Shown: positions 1 to 7,833, numbered from the stretch's first letter. The stretch is DNA of 64,000 bases from JAWKWH01 sp963669455 (GCA_963669455.1 OY770026.1:1178001-1242000), one strand, 5' to 3'. Numbers and translations: made by a program. Notes: generated by a model from the letters alone, not told the origin.

Positions 1-1
1 C

Positions 2-328
2 CGCAATGCAGGCCTTTATAAAAAACATCCGCATCTGAGCCTGGGCGGGCCCACGGTCGCATGGGTCAGCGCATTTTGCCGCGCCTCACGCGCAGTGGCC
101 GACCCGGATTTCATGGCGGCTATGCAAATTCCCTCACTCATCATCGCCGCCGGTGCCGATCAGGTGGTTTCAAACCGGGCGATACAGAATTATGCCCGCA
201 GGCTGCGGTCAGGCAAACTGGTCACGATCGACGGCGCGCAGCACGAAATTCTTCAGGAAACCGATCACTACCGGGAACAGTTCTTTGCAGCCTTCGACGC
301 CTTCGTACCGGGAAGTGACACGCTCTAA
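2..328 (+). CDS. alpha/beta hydrolase (lysophospholipase-like), C-terminal part
   Basis: The reading frame is open from the window edge to a TAA at 326-328, so the start lies outside. The visible 108 residues match the end of an alpha/beta hydrolase of the lysophospholipase L2 (PldB) kind: a cap-like segment, then the strand 'IPSLIIAAGADQVVS', which carries the acidic residue of the triad, then 'IDGAQHEILQE', which carries the catalytic histidine before the last helix. The nucleophile elbow is not in the window. It is followed by copy A of a dispersed hairpin repeat and then by mnmA running toward it. Substrate cannot be told from this fragment. Confidence 0.75.
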   Translation, partial: RNAGLYKKHPHLSLGGPTVAWVSAFCRASRAVADPDFMAAMQIPSLIIAAGADQVVSNRAIQNYARRLRSGKLVTIDGAQHEILQETDHYREQFFAAFDAFVPGSDTL

Positions 329-338
329 CTGCTTGATC

Positions 339-432
339 CCGGTTTTGCCCGGCAGTGCCGCGACAACGCCTGTACCGGCTTGGAGCCATTGAAGCATTTT
401 TCGCACATATGATGCTGTTTGGGCGAAAATGC
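339..432 (+). repeat. dispersed two-hairpin repeat, copy A
   Basis: This copy lies between the hydrolase and mnmA, whose ends converge. The right half is an inverted repeat, GCATTTTTCGC (394-404) against GCGAAAATGC (423-432), around a loop with CACATATGAT. The left half has decayed; the ACAACGCC part of the arm is still recognisable near 363-370. The right-hand hairpin and the ATTGAAGCATTTTTC context recur at 15854-15951 and 53611-53707. It could fold as a bidirectional terminator here. Confidence 0.7.
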
Positions 433-475
433 CGTGGCCGTGCAAGCCGTCCCGTTTTGCGCTTTTTGCCGGGGA

Positions 476-1657
476 TCAGGTGTTCAAGGTTTCGATTTCC
501 AGAAGCCTGAGTTTTGCCTCGGTGTCGGCGCCATGTTCGGTCCGGTCAATAAACCCTCCGCCAAAAACGCGGGCGTCGTTGCTGTCATCAGAATAAAGCA
601 CGCATGCCTGTCCGGGGGCGACGCCTGCTTCGCCGCCCGTCAGTTCGACACTTGCCACGCCGTTATCAAAGCGAAGAATGGCGGGTCTTGGCGGCCTCGT
701 CGAGCGTATCCGCGCCTGGAGTTCGATGCCGTCCGCCGGCAGGTGGTCGAGCGGTCCATCGCCGAGCCAGTTCATATCGCGCAGGATAACTTTTGACGTA
801 TCCAGCGCCTCTTTCGGGCCGACGATTACGCGTGAGCGGTTGGCATCCAGGTGCAAAACATAAAGCGGTTCACCCGTGGCGACACCGATGCCCCGGCGCT
901 GACCGACGGTAAAGCGAACAATGCCTTCATGCCGGCCAATGATGCGGCCATCGATGTGGACAATGTCGCCAGGTGAGGCGGCATTTGGTTTCAGCCTGGT
1001 GATGATATCGGAATAACGCCCCTGAGGAACGAAGCAGATATCCTGGCTGTCCTGTTTGTCGGCAATCGTCAGCCCCATCTCGTTGGCGAGTGCGCGGACA
1101 TCCGGCTTCGGCATCCCGCCCAGCGGAAACCGCAGATAATCGATCTGTGCCTGCGTTGTCGCAAACAGAAAATAGCTCTGGTCGCGCTCGGCATCCACCG
1201 GCCGGTAGAGTGCGCGGTGCTTTCCGTTTGCAAGACTTCTGATGTAGTGGCCGGTGGCAAGCGTGTCGGCGCCGAGATCTTTGGCGGTCGCCAGAAGATC
1301 GGCGAATTTGACGGTCTGGTTGCAGGCAACGCAGGGGATCGGAGTTTCACCGGCGGCATAGCTTTCGGCAAACGGGTTGATCACCGCTTCGCGAAACCGG
1401 CGTTCGTAGTTCAGCACATAGTGCGGTATGCCAAGCGTTTCGGCGACATGGCGGGCGTCATCGATATCCTGGCCTGCACAGCAGGCGCCGGCCCGGTGTA
1501 CCGCAGTACCGTGATCGTAGAGCTGCAGCGTAACACCGATGACATCGTAACCCTCGCGCTTCATCAGCCCGGCAACGACAGATGAATCGACACCGCCCGA
1601 CATGGCGACGACGACGCGGGTATTTTTGGGCTTCCCGGGGAGGTCGAGCGAGTTCAT
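476..1657 (-). CDS. mnmA: tRNA-specific 2-thiouridylase MnmA
   Basis: Cytoplasmic enzyme that adenylates and then thiolates U34 of tRNA-Lys, tRNA-Glu and tRNA-Gln to s2U, taking persulfide sulfur from the cysteine desulfurase pathway. The N-terminal PP-loop SGGVDSS is at residues 20-26. The two catalytic cysteines are present: Cys112 in 'CVACNQTVKF' and Cys208 in 'DSQDICFVPQGRY'. At 393 residues it is slightly longer than the E. coli enzyme. The ATG at 1657 was preferred to one 12 codons upstream because a GAGAGAAA stretch sits just before it and the family homology begins soon after. Transcribed alone, divergently from the GntR cluster. Confidence 0.95.
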   Translation of the reverse strand: MNSLDLPGKPKNTRVVVAMSGGVDSSVVAGLMKREGYDVIGVTLQLYDHGTAVHRAGACCAGQDIDDARHVAETLGIPHYVLNYERRFREAVINPFAESYAAGETPIPCVACNQTVKFADLLATAKDLGADTLATGHYIRSLANGKHRALYRPVDAERDQSYFLFATTQAQIDYLRFPLGGMPKPDVRALANEMGLTIADKQDSQDICFVPQGRYSDIITRLKPNAASPGDIVHIDGRIIGRHEGIVRFTVGQRRGIGVATGEPLYVLHLDANRSRVIVGPKEALDTSKVILRDMNWLGDGPLDHLPADGIELQARIRSTRPPRPAILRFDNGVASVELTGGEAGVAPGQACVLYSDDSNDARVFGGGFIDRTEHGADTEAKLRLLEIETLNT

Positions 1658-1806
1658 GGCCGGGTTTTCTCTCTGTTGATGTGTGTGGTGCAAGTGCCCA
1701 GCACAGCCTCATATAGGCCGTTCGTGCGCCGCCGCAAAGGGGTATGCCGCTTGTCCGCAAAATCATTGGCATTGTCTGCAAGTGGCAGGACCTCATCGCG
1801 TAGCTG

Positions 1807-1842
1807 TTGACAAAGTGTATATACTGTATATACTGTGTATAT
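1807..1842 (+). promoter_or_regulatory. promoter overlapped by a GTATATAC operator (YtrA-type)
   Basis: A consensus -35 TTGACA (1807-1812) is followed after 16 bases by TATACT (1829-1834). The spacer and -10 are covered by GTATATAC (1817-1824), one T, and GTATATAC (1826-1833). Each unit is itself a palindrome, so the whole is an 8-1-8 inverted repeat, and a third imperfect unit GTGTATAT follows at 1835. A regulator bound here would block RNA polymerase. The gene directly downstream encodes a GntR-family protein, so autorepression is the simplest reading. The predicted transcription start, about 1841, falls on the ATG itself. Confidence 0.75.
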
Positions 1843-2224
1843 GAATGAGATGCTCAATTGGAATTTCGTTCTCTCGCAAACCGACGAGCGGGCGATGTAC
1901 CAGCAAATCATGGATCAGGTGCAGCAGCACGTTGCTGTCGGAGATCTTCGGCCGGGCGCAAAGCTGCCGTCCATCCGGGAGCTAGCGGTGACACTGAAGG
2001 TCAGTGTGATCACGGTCAAGCGCGCCTATCTGGAACTGGAGCGCGAGGGAACAATCGTGACCCAGCACGGCAGGGGATCGTGGGTGGCCGAGGAGATTGA
2101 TTTGCACGGGCTGAAGAAGAGCGAAGTGGAAAGGCATCTTGGACAGGCGGCCAAACTTGCCGCGTCGATGAATGTCACGCCCGAGGAGCTTGTCACGATG
2201 CTCAAAAAGCAAACGACAGATTAG
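1841..2224 (+). CDS. GntR-family transcriptional regulator, YtrA subfamily
   Basis: A short one-domain GntR protein (about 127 residues) with the winged helix at roughly residues 15-80, including 'LPSIRELAVTLKVSVITVKR', and only a 40-residue tail. That architecture is typical of YtrA regulators, which usually control an adjacent ABC transporter, as here. The start is uncertain: a GTG at 1835 and ATGs at 1841 and 1850 are in frame. The -10 ends at 1834, so the mRNA probably begins at or just before 1841, giving a leaderless message or a very short leader. The stop overlaps the Shine-Dalgarno of the next gene, so the three genes should form one operon. Confidence 0.85.
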   Translation: MNEMLNWNFVLSQTDERAMYQQIMDQVQQHVAVGDLRPGAKLPSIRELAVTLKVSVITVKRAYLELEREGTIVTQHGRGSWVAEEIDLHGLKKSEVERHLGQAAKLAASMNVTPEELVTMLKKQTTD

Positions 2225-2233
2225 GAGTTGGTT

Positions 2234-3127
2234 ATGATGAATGATAATGCCGTTGACTGCCGGCAGATCAGCAAGCGGTATCCGGATTTTCATCTGGATA
2301 ATATCGACCTTTCCGTCCCCGCCGGATCGGTGATGGGTTTTGTCGGGCCAAATGGTGCCGGAAAGTCCACCACGCTCCGCATCATCATGGGGCTGGTTCG
2401 CCAGGATGCCGGCGATGTCGATGTGTTGGGGCATCCGATGCCGCGCGAACAGGTCGCCGCAAAATGGGAAATTGGCTATGTCAGCGAGGACATGCGCCTT
2501 TATCCCGGGCAGAGCATCGCCTTCCATATGGATTTCATGCGGTCGATTTTCCCGACTTGGGATAGCGCTTATGCCGATACACTGCTCAAACGCTTCGGAT
2601 TGGTCGCCAATCAGAAGATCAAGGGCCTGTCGCACGGGCAACGGGTCAAGGCAAGCCTGCTGATGGCTTTGGCGCACCGGCCTCGCCTGGTGATCCTGGA
2701 CGAGCCGACCACAGGCCTGGATCCGGTCGCCCGACGGGACATCTTGAGCGAAATGTCGGCAGTCTTGCTGGATGAGGACCGCACCATCCTGTTTTCGTCA
2801 CACAATACGCTGGATGTGGAACAACTGTCCGACAATATCACTTTCATCAATGCGGGGTCGATCATCTTCTCTGAGGACAAGGAGATGCTTTTGGAACGGT
2901 GGCGCCGTGTCCGGCTTCAGGTTCCAGAAGGGTTTGTTTTGCCTGATGTTCCAGGTCTGGAGGACGCGCAGGCAAATGGGCGCCTGATGGTTTTGACCGT
3001 CAGCCGCTACGATCGCAGCTTGGATGCGATCCTCAGCCAGAACGGGGCGGCAGTTGTCGCTGTGGAGCGGTTGTCACTTGAGGAAATATTTTTGGCAAGT
3101 GTTCCGGCAAGCAGGGAGATGATGTGA
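2234..3127 (+). CDS. ABC transporter ATP-binding protein (YtrB-like)
   Basis: Cytoplasmic ATPase subunit, 297 residues. Walker A GPNGAGKST is at residues 38-46, a signature variant 'LSHGQ' lies mid-protein, and Walker B with the catalytic Glu is in 'LVILDEPTTGLDPVARRD'. A C-terminal extension of about 70 residues follows, as in ABC-2 type drug or bacitracin exporters. AGGAG at 2223-2227, six bases before the ATG at 2234, decides the start. It follows the GntR gene directly and overlaps the permease start by one base. The substrate is unknown; in YtrA-regulated systems it is often an antibiotic or membrane stressor. Confidence 0.9.
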   Translation: MMNDNAVDCRQISKRYPDFHLDNIDLSVPAGSVMGFVGPNGAGKSTTLRIIMGLVRQDAGDVDVLGHPMPREQVAAKWEIGYVSEDMRLYPGQSIAFHMDFMRSIFPTWDSAYADTLLKRFGLVANQKIKGLSHGQRVKASLLMALAHRPRLVILDEPTTGLDPVARRDILSEMSAVLLDEDRTILFSSHNTLDVEQLSDNITFINAGSIIFSEDKEMLLERWRRVRLQVPEGFVLPDVPGLEDAQANGRLMVLTVSRYDRSLDAILSQNGAAVVAVERLSLEEIFLASVPASREMM

Positions 3128-3798
3128 TGCGCACGATCATATGGCAGCTTATCAGAAAAGATCTGACAATCATGAAAATACCCACCATGTTGTGGTGGTT
3201 GTGCGGATTGTTCGCAGTCTTCGTTATTGCGCTTGGCGGTAAGGAAATGCTGAATTTTGCCGCGATCCTGTTTGTTTCAGGCATGGTGGGTGCCGGTATT
3301 CACGCGGCATTCAGGACTGTGGTGGAGGAACGGCGCGAACAGACATTGCCCTTTATCATGAGCCTGCCGGTCACGATCGGGCAGTACAACACTGCAAAGC
3401 TCATGGCTAATCTGATGATTTTCAGCTTTGTGTGGAGCACATTGTCTGTGGTAGCCTATTTTCTGGTCATCAATGGCGAAACGCTGCCCGCCGGAAGTAT
3501 TCCGTTTCTTGCCATTATTCTCATTGCAATCTTTTTGGCTTACATGGTCATTTTGGCCACCAGTCTGATTACCGAAGCCGTTGGCGGCAGCATCGCGGCC
3601 ATGATCGGGGCCAATATTGGCGCCCAGTTGATGTTGTGGTGGGTGGTGAGCCTGGAGGGAATAGGCTCGACGGTGAAAGGTCCCGTCGCCGTCTGGAATG
3701 GCACCGCACTGACTGTTCTTGCCGTCGAAATTGCGGCCATCGTGATCCTGATTGTTGTGACCTACCTGCTTCAGGCCCGAAAGAGGGAGTTTATTTGA
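3127..3798 (+). CDS. ABC-2 type transporter permease
   Basis: An integral membrane protein of 223 residues with about six hydrophobic segments (residues roughly 18-34, 40-60, 95-115, 125-150, 155-175, 190-215), as expected of an ABC-2 permease subunit. The ATG at 3127 overlaps the TGA of the ATPase gene (ATGA-type coupling), so the two are translationally linked and should form one exporter. No substrate-binding protein is present, which fits export rather than uptake. The protein is shorter than many permeases of this class. Confidence 0.85.
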   Translation: MRTIIWQLIRKDLTIMKIPTMLWWLCGLFAVFVIALGGKEMLNFAAILFVSGMVGAGIHAAFRTVVEERREQTLPFIMSLPVTIGQYNTAKLMANLMIFSFVWSTLSVVAYFLVINGETLPAGSIPFLAIILIAIFLAYMVILATSLITEAVGGSIAAMIGANIGAQLMLWWVVSLEGIGSTVKGPVAVWNGTALTVLAVEIAAIVILIVVTYLLQARKREFI

Positions 3799-3992
3799 GC
3801 CGTTGATGTCCGCAGAACCAAGTTTTGCTGCCCATTGCAGTGATCCGGTCGGATTAATGGTTTTGCTAAGGTTTGATTCAGCTTCATTACTAGTGCGTTA
3901 TCGGCTGCTTAGCGTTTTTTTAAAGCTGTCGGCGTAGGGTGGCGTTGTTGCGGCTTTGAGTGTGTGAAGCCGGTGAGTGTGTAGAGAGTAAT

Positions 3993-4268
3993 ATGACCGA
4001 TTTGGTTAGACCGCGTGTAAAGTATGTAATCGGCCCCGATGGCAGCCCGCTGACCATTGCCGATTTACCCCCGACCAACACCCGCCGCTGGGTGATCCGC
4101 CGCAAGGCGGAGGTTGTTGCTGCCGTACGCGGTGGCCTGTTGAGCCTGGAGGAGGCGTGCAGCCGCTACAAGCTCACGGTCGAAGAATTTCTTTCCTGGC
4201 AGGCATCAATCGAAGAATATGGTCTTGCCGGCCTGCGCACCACACGCATTCAGCAATATCGCCACTGA
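3993..4268 (+). CDS. sciP: CtrA inhibitor SciP (DUF1153)
   Basis: A small helix-turn-helix protein of 91 residues, almost invariant in this order, recognised by 'RVKYVIGPDGSPLTIADLPP', 'RRWVIRRKAEVVAAVRGGLL' and the C-terminal 'GLAGLRTTRIQQYRH'. In Caulobacter SciP binds CtrA and blocks its recruitment of RNA polymerase in early G1. The ATG at 3993 matches the family's usual length; a start 11 codons upstream is possible but lies outside the conserved part. The upstream gap contains a GATTC methylation site (3875-3879) and ATTAATGGTT (3853-3862), also present before eipA. Confidence 0.93.
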   Translation: MTDLVRPRVKYVIGPDGSPLTIADLPPTNTRRWVIRRKAEVVAAVRGGLLSLEEACSRYKLTVEEFLSWQASIEEYGLAGLRTTRIQQYRH

Positions 4269-4342
4269 AATCCCGGCCTGCTCCAGGCCATGCGATCTCC
4301 GGTCGAAACCGCGTTGCGCAGTTTCTTTGACCGTTAAAAACC

Positions 4343-4795
4343 TCAATCTGCCGGTTTGTTGCGCTCAACAAGTGCGGAGATTGCCGCGGTCAGCACCACC
4401 GATGCGGCAAAAAACCACAAGCCCGGCTGTGTGATGGCCGTAGCCAGGCCGCTTGTCTTGGCAGCGAAAATGACAATAGCAACCAGCACAACATCAAGCA
4501 TCGACCAACGGGCCAGCGCATGGAGCCATCCGGTCAGGCGGTTTGTGACATGGTTTTGGCCGTAGGCGGCCGAATGCAGCAAGACAAGCTTGAGCGCCGG
4601 CAAGCCGAGTGAAAACAGCGCAATTAGGGCTGAAAGCGCTCGATCGCCGCTGCTCCAAAGGCTAGAGACAATCGCGATCAACGATGGCTGTTCGCTGAAT
4701 ACCCAAAGGCGGTCAACCTCGATCAGCGGCAGTGTGATTCCGAGCGCATAGCAAAATGTTGCAGCAAACAGGAGCGGCGCGGCCAGGTGTTTCAT
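4343..4795 (-). CDS. paraquat-inducible protein A family membrane protein
   Basis: A 150-residue inner-membrane protein with about four hydrophobic segments, beginning 'MKHLAAPLLFAATFCYALGITLPL' and containing 'LFSLGLPALKLVLLH', a pattern of the PqiA family. Full PqiA proteins work with MCE-domain PqiB in lipid transport between membranes; this single-module form has no pqiB or mlaD gene beside it, so that role is only a possibility. The ATG at 4795 places the first membrane segment at the N-terminus. Divergent from the TetR gene; the shared gap holds a long inverted repeat. Confidence 0.75.
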   Translation of the reverse strand: MKHLAAPLLFAATFCYALGITLPLIEVDRLWVFSEQPSLIAIVSSLWSSGDRALSALIALFSLGLPALKLVLLHSAAYGQNHVTNRLTGWLHALARWSMLDVVLVAIVIFAAKTSGLATAITQPGLWFFAASVVLTAAISALVERNKPAD

Positions 4796-4875
4796 GGTCC
4801 GGCTATAGCTGTTTGATTGAACAAGTCCAATTGAAAAGCGTTTCGCTGCGACTGCGGTTTGATGAATAATTATCG

Positions 4876-4926
4876 AATTCCAATGCACTTGTATAGATAC
4901 TATTTCTATGCGAGTGTATTGGAATT
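4876..4926. promoter_or_regulatory. inverted repeat, probable TetR operator
   Basis: AATTCCAATGCACT (4876-4889) and AGTGTATTGGAATT (4913-4926) are inverted copies matching at 13 of 14 positions. Between them lies a smaller repeat, ATAGA (4893-4897) and TCTAT (4905-4909). The site is just upstream of the TetR gene start at 4945, in the gap shared with the pqiA-like gene. Autoregulation by the TetR protein is inferred from position and symmetry. Confidence 0.65.
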
Positions 4927-4944
4927 AACGGATCGAATACGCGC

Positions 4945-5538
4945 ATGGCTCGGCCAAAATCCTATGATCGGCAAAACGCCGTTGAGAAAGCCTGTAGGGC
5001 GTTTTGGGCGCATGGCTATCAGGCGCTTGGCGTTCGGGAACTGGAACGCCTGACCGGATTGAATCAGTTCGCAATCCGCACGGAATTCGGTGGCAAGGAA
5101 GGGCTCTATCTGGAGGCGCTGAAATTCTATAGCGAGGCGGCAATTGCAACGGCCATGGCGCCTTTGAAGGATGGCGGTTTGGCGGAGATCACCTCGTTTT
5201 TGCAGGGGTTGGTGGCAGAAGGTTCCTCAATGTCCAGCGAGTTTGGCTGTCTCATTGTCAATACGGGCATTGAAAACGCCCGTATTGGCAGCGCGAGGCT
5301 GGATGAGGCGGTCAAATTTTATTGGCAAACGCTCGAAGATAGTTTTTTGCAAGCGCTTGTGAATGCGCAGGACAGGGGAGAAATCTGCCTGGAGATGGAT
5401 ATCGACTCCACGGCCGGTGGTCTTACCTCCGCGGTGATGGGCGTGCATGCCCATAACAGGCTGGAAGGTTCCTGCGGCGGTGGTCGCGATCTCGTCGCCC
5501 TTATGTGCAATCATCTGGAGGGGCAAAAGGTTAGATGA
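4945..5538 (+). CDS. TetR-family transcriptional regulator
   Basis: 197 residues. The N-terminal helix-turn-helix spans about residues 8-55 ('AVEKACRAFWAHGYQALGVRELERLTGLNQ'), followed by an all-helical ligand domain of the kind with 'GCLIVNTGIE' (TetR_C group often seen with short-chain dehydrogenase or hydrolase partners). Start ATG is just beyond the inverted repeat. The last four bases overlap the start of the next gene (ATGA), so the two form an operon and the downstream enzyme is the likely regulated function. Ligand unknown. Confidence 0.88.
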   Translation: MARPKSYDRQNAVEKACRAFWAHGYQALGVRELERLTGLNQFAIRTEFGGKEGLYLEALKFYSEAAIATAMAPLKDGGLAEITSFLQGLVAEGSSMSSEFGCLIVNTGIENARIGSARLDEAVKFYWQTLEDSFLQALVNAQDRGEICLEMDIDSTAGGLTSAVMGVHAHNRLEGSCGGGRDLVALMCNHLEGQKVR

Positions 5539-6200
5539 CGAAACCGACTGAGCCCGATCAAAGCGCGGGAGGCATGGAAAATATCTATGTTTTCCATACT
5601 GGCAAGCTTCGAGGTATGGCGATTAGGCTCAAAGACGGTGACCTGTGCTTCTATAGTCCCTTGAAGGGTATGCACGAAAAACAAGTTGGGCAATTGCGGT
5701 CACTTGGCCGGGTTTCGTATCTCCTGGCACCAAATCATTACCACTCCCGGGGCCTTGGCGAGTGCCATCGTCTATTTCCCGATGCCCGGCTTGTTTGCCC
5801 GCCAGATGCCAGGCAGCGACTGTCAAAGCTCACAGGGCTTGCATTCGAAAATCTGGACGATCTTTGCCAGGCTTTGCCTCAAAATATGCAACTCTTGTCG
5901 CCGCCCGGTTTGAAAACCGGGGAGGTGTGGCTCGATATTGTTTCATCTGATCAACGGATCTGGTTGGTGACGGATGCTTTCAGTGCTTCGCCGTTGGACA
6001 GTACGGCCGCGGATGCCTTGCCGTGCCTGCTAAAAACTTTTCCAAACTATGCAGTCGCAGATATGCGGGTTTATGCAACGTGGGTGCGGCAGCAGATTTT
6101 GCGCCAGGCGCCGACCATGCTGATCTCATGTCACGGGCCGCCGGCAGTGGGTGTGAAGCTCGGGCCGGCGATGCTCAAGTTGCTTGATGATGTTATGTAA
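5535..6200 (+). CDS. DUF4336-like protein with degenerate metallo-beta-lactamase fold
   Basis: 221 residues, translationally coupled to the TetR gene. Seen: 'VFHTGKLRGMAIRLKDGDLCFYSPL', an N-terminal strand pair like that of DUF4336/metallo-hydrolase proteins, then 'YLLAPNHYHSRGLGECHRLFPDARLVCPP', where the HxHxDH metal motif should be, and 'IWLVTDAF' and 'TMLISCHGPP' nearer the C-terminus. Only two of the motif histidines remain and the Asp-His pair is gone, so it may bind a single metal or none. No function can be assigned; the TetR partner suggests a response to a small molecule. Confidence 0.6.
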   Translation: MTKPTEPDQSAGGMENIYVFHTGKLRGMAIRLKDGDLCFYSPLKGMHEKQVGQLRSLGRVSYLLAPNHYHSRGLGECHRLFPDARLVCPPDARQRLSKLTGLAFENLDDLCQALPQNMQLLSPPGLKTGEVWLDIVSSDQRIWLVTDAFSASPLDSTAADALPCLLKTFPNYAVADMRVYATWVRQQILRQAPTMLISCHGPPAVGVKLGPAMLKLLDDVM

Positions 6201-6258
6201 TCTCCGGCGTTCGCCGCCGTCTGGAATGCAATGGCTATGGCCTTAGATTAGGCGCGCG

Positions 6259-6636
6259 TCAGCCGATCATGGCGCGTTTGTCTTCGGGTTCCGGCTCACG
6301 GATCCTGGAATCGCGGGTTTCCAGCATTTCGGCTTTGGCAAGCTCGGTTTCCGCTTCTGACAAGGCCAGTTCAGCGGCGGTGCGCTGTTCGTCGAGACCA
6401 GCGCGCGATTCCATCAGATTGTCACGACGCTGGCGGGCTGCTTTTGCAAATGTCGGGTAAGCGAAATGATTGACATCGGCTATGCCGGCCTTTTTTTCCT
6501 CGGCCTCGATTTGAATGTCGAGTTCGCCGGCCATGCGCTCGAATTCGGTAATCATCATGTCGAGCTGGGTGAGCTGTCTGCTTTTTTCGCTGACCTGAAA
6601 TTTTTTCAGCCGGACGAGGTTTTCACGTGATTTCAT
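6259..6636 (-). CDS. fliJ: flagellar export chaperone FliJ-like protein
   Basis: 125 residues, almost wholly helical coiled coil ('KSRENLVRLKKFQVSEKSRQ' at the start, heptad-rich middle), as in alphaproteobacterial FliJ. FliJ sits under the FliI ATPase ring of the flagellar type III export apparatus and escorts substrates. Its gene is commonly next to ctrA in this order. Here it is divergent from ctrA and no fliI gene is adjacent; the neighbour on the other side is the metallo-hydrolase-like gene, running toward it. The identification rests on context and composition more than on fixed residues. Confidence 0.75.
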   Translation of the reverse strand: MKSRENLVRLKKFQVSEKSRQLTQLDMMITEFERMAGELDIQIEAEEKKAGIADVNHFAYPTFAKAARQRRDNLMESRAGLDEQRTAAELALSEAETELAKAEMLETRDSRIREPEPEDKRAMIG

Positions 6637-7075
6637 TACTCAATACTCCAAAACACAACACGACCGGCACCATTTCGGGGCCGAAAAACTCAACTAGTAC
6701 GCTGCCTGTAAACGTGGCTGGATATTAACAAACACTGATAAATCCGGCTTTTGGTAACCTTTCGTTTACGGGCATCATTAATCATACGCGTTAGGGCTTA
6801 AGGCCCGGTAAAAATTTTCGTGCTTCCGGCAGATCAATAACAACTGATTCAAATGAATCGCTTGTAATGATTTGTTAAGGTTTTACCTTAGCATTTGATC
6901 TGGCTAAAAATTAAATGGAATCAATCTTTTAAGGGGGTTGATTAATTTCCATGCAATCACTTGCCAAGGCGAATCAGAATTTGTTAACCATTTGGCTGCA
7001 AACTCAGTTGTAAGGCAAAGACTACCGTTTCCGACTGTTTTGCAGAGGGACTGGCGGTGGAACAAGGGGAATGAA
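6637..7075 (+). promoter_or_regulatory. ctrA upstream region with four GANTC sites
   Basis: The 439-base gap between fliJ and ctrA carries GANTC sites at 6846-6850, 6855-6859, 6918-6922 and 6971-6975, and a TTAACCAT element at 6984-6991 resembling a CtrA half-site. A small palindrome, TAAGG/CCTTA, lies at 6876-6890. In Caulobacter and several rhizobia CcrM methylates GANTC and the methylation state times ctrA transcription, while CtrA feeds back on its own promoters. AGGGGA at 7065-7070 is the ribosome site. Exact promoters could not be assigned. Confidence 0.6.
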
Positions 7076-7771
7076 ATGCGCGTTCTGCTGATCGAAGATG
7101 ACAGTGCAACTGCACAAAGTATCGAGTTGATGCTCAAATCCGAGAGTTTCAATGTTTATACGACGGATTTAGGTGAAGAAGGTGTCGATTTAGGCAAACT
7201 CTATGATTACGACATCATATTGCTGGATCTGAATCTCCCCGACATGTCGGGTTATGAGGTTTTGAGAACGCTTCGGCTTTCAAAAGTCAAAACGCCGATA
7301 CTGATTCTGTCTGGTATGGCAGGAATCGAAGACAAAGTGCGGGGCCTAGGCTTTGGTGCCGACGACTATATGACCAAGCCGTTCCACAAAGACGAGCTGG
7401 TTGCGCGAATTCACGCAATCGTCCGCCGTTCCAAGGGGCACGCACAATCAATCATCACAACCGGCGATCTGGTGGTCAATCTTGACGCCAAAACGGTCGA
7501 AGTTGGCGGTCAGCGGGTTCATTTGACCGGCAAGGAATACCAGATGCTGGAACTGCTTTCGCTTCGCAAGGGTACGACGCTCACCAAGGAAATGTTCCTC
7601 AACCATCTTTATGGCGGAATGGACGAGCCGGAGCTGAAAATCATCGACGTTTTCATCTGCAAGCTGCGCAAAAAGCTGGATCTTGCTTCGGGCGGACAGA
7701 ATTACATCGAAACGGTATGGGGCCGGGGATATGTGCTTCGGGAACCTGAGGATATTCGCGAAAGCGCTTAG
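7076..7771 (+). CDS. ctrA: cell-cycle master response regulator CtrA
   Basis: OmpR-type two-domain response regulator of 231 residues, the canonical CtrA length. The receiver has the acidic pocket 'IEDDSATAQSIELMLKSE' and phospho-acceptor Asp51 in 'IILLDLNLPDMSGYEVLR'; the DNA-binding domain (about 125-231) has 'VHLTGKEYQMLELLSLRKGT' and 'NHLYGGMDEPELKIIDVFIC'. Phosphorylated through CckA-ChpT, it activates division, flagellar and polar genes in alphaproteobacteria. Start at the ATG at 7076, five bases after AGGGGA; an in-frame upstream extension is not conserved. Followed by a strong terminator. Confidence 0.98.
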   Translation: MRVLLIEDDSATAQSIELMLKSESFNVYTTDLGEEGVDLGKLYDYDIILLDLNLPDMSGYEVLRTLRLSKVKTPILILSGMAGIEDKVRGLGFGADDYMTKPFHKDELVARIHAIVRRSKGHAQSIITTGDLVVNLDAKTVEVGGQRVHLTGKEYQMLELLSLRKGTTLTKEMFLNHLYGGMDEPELKIIDVFICKLRKKLDLASGGQNYIETVWGRGYVLREPEDIRESA

Positions 7772-7801
7772 TTTTTCGGCAAAACCTCAGTTTTTTTAAG
7801 A

Positions 7802-7833
7802 AAAAACCCGGCCATCAGGACCGGGTTTTTCTT
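7802..7833 (+). terminator. rho-independent terminator after ctrA
   Basis: AAAAACCCGG (7802-7811) pairs with CCGGGTTTTT (7821-7830). The stem begins with an A-run and ends with a T-run, so it works on both strands, which suits the convergent receiver gene on the other side. Confidence 0.88.

Noticed and set aside
3941..3953. GGCGTTGTTGCGG near sciP as a fourth copy of the dispersed repeat
   Set aside because: Only this short stretch matches and neither hairpin can be completed.
6778..6945. Full CtrA boxes TTAA-N7-TTAA upstream of ctrA
   Set aside because: The TTAA elements present are 9 or 14 bases apart, not 7, so only half-sites are claimed.
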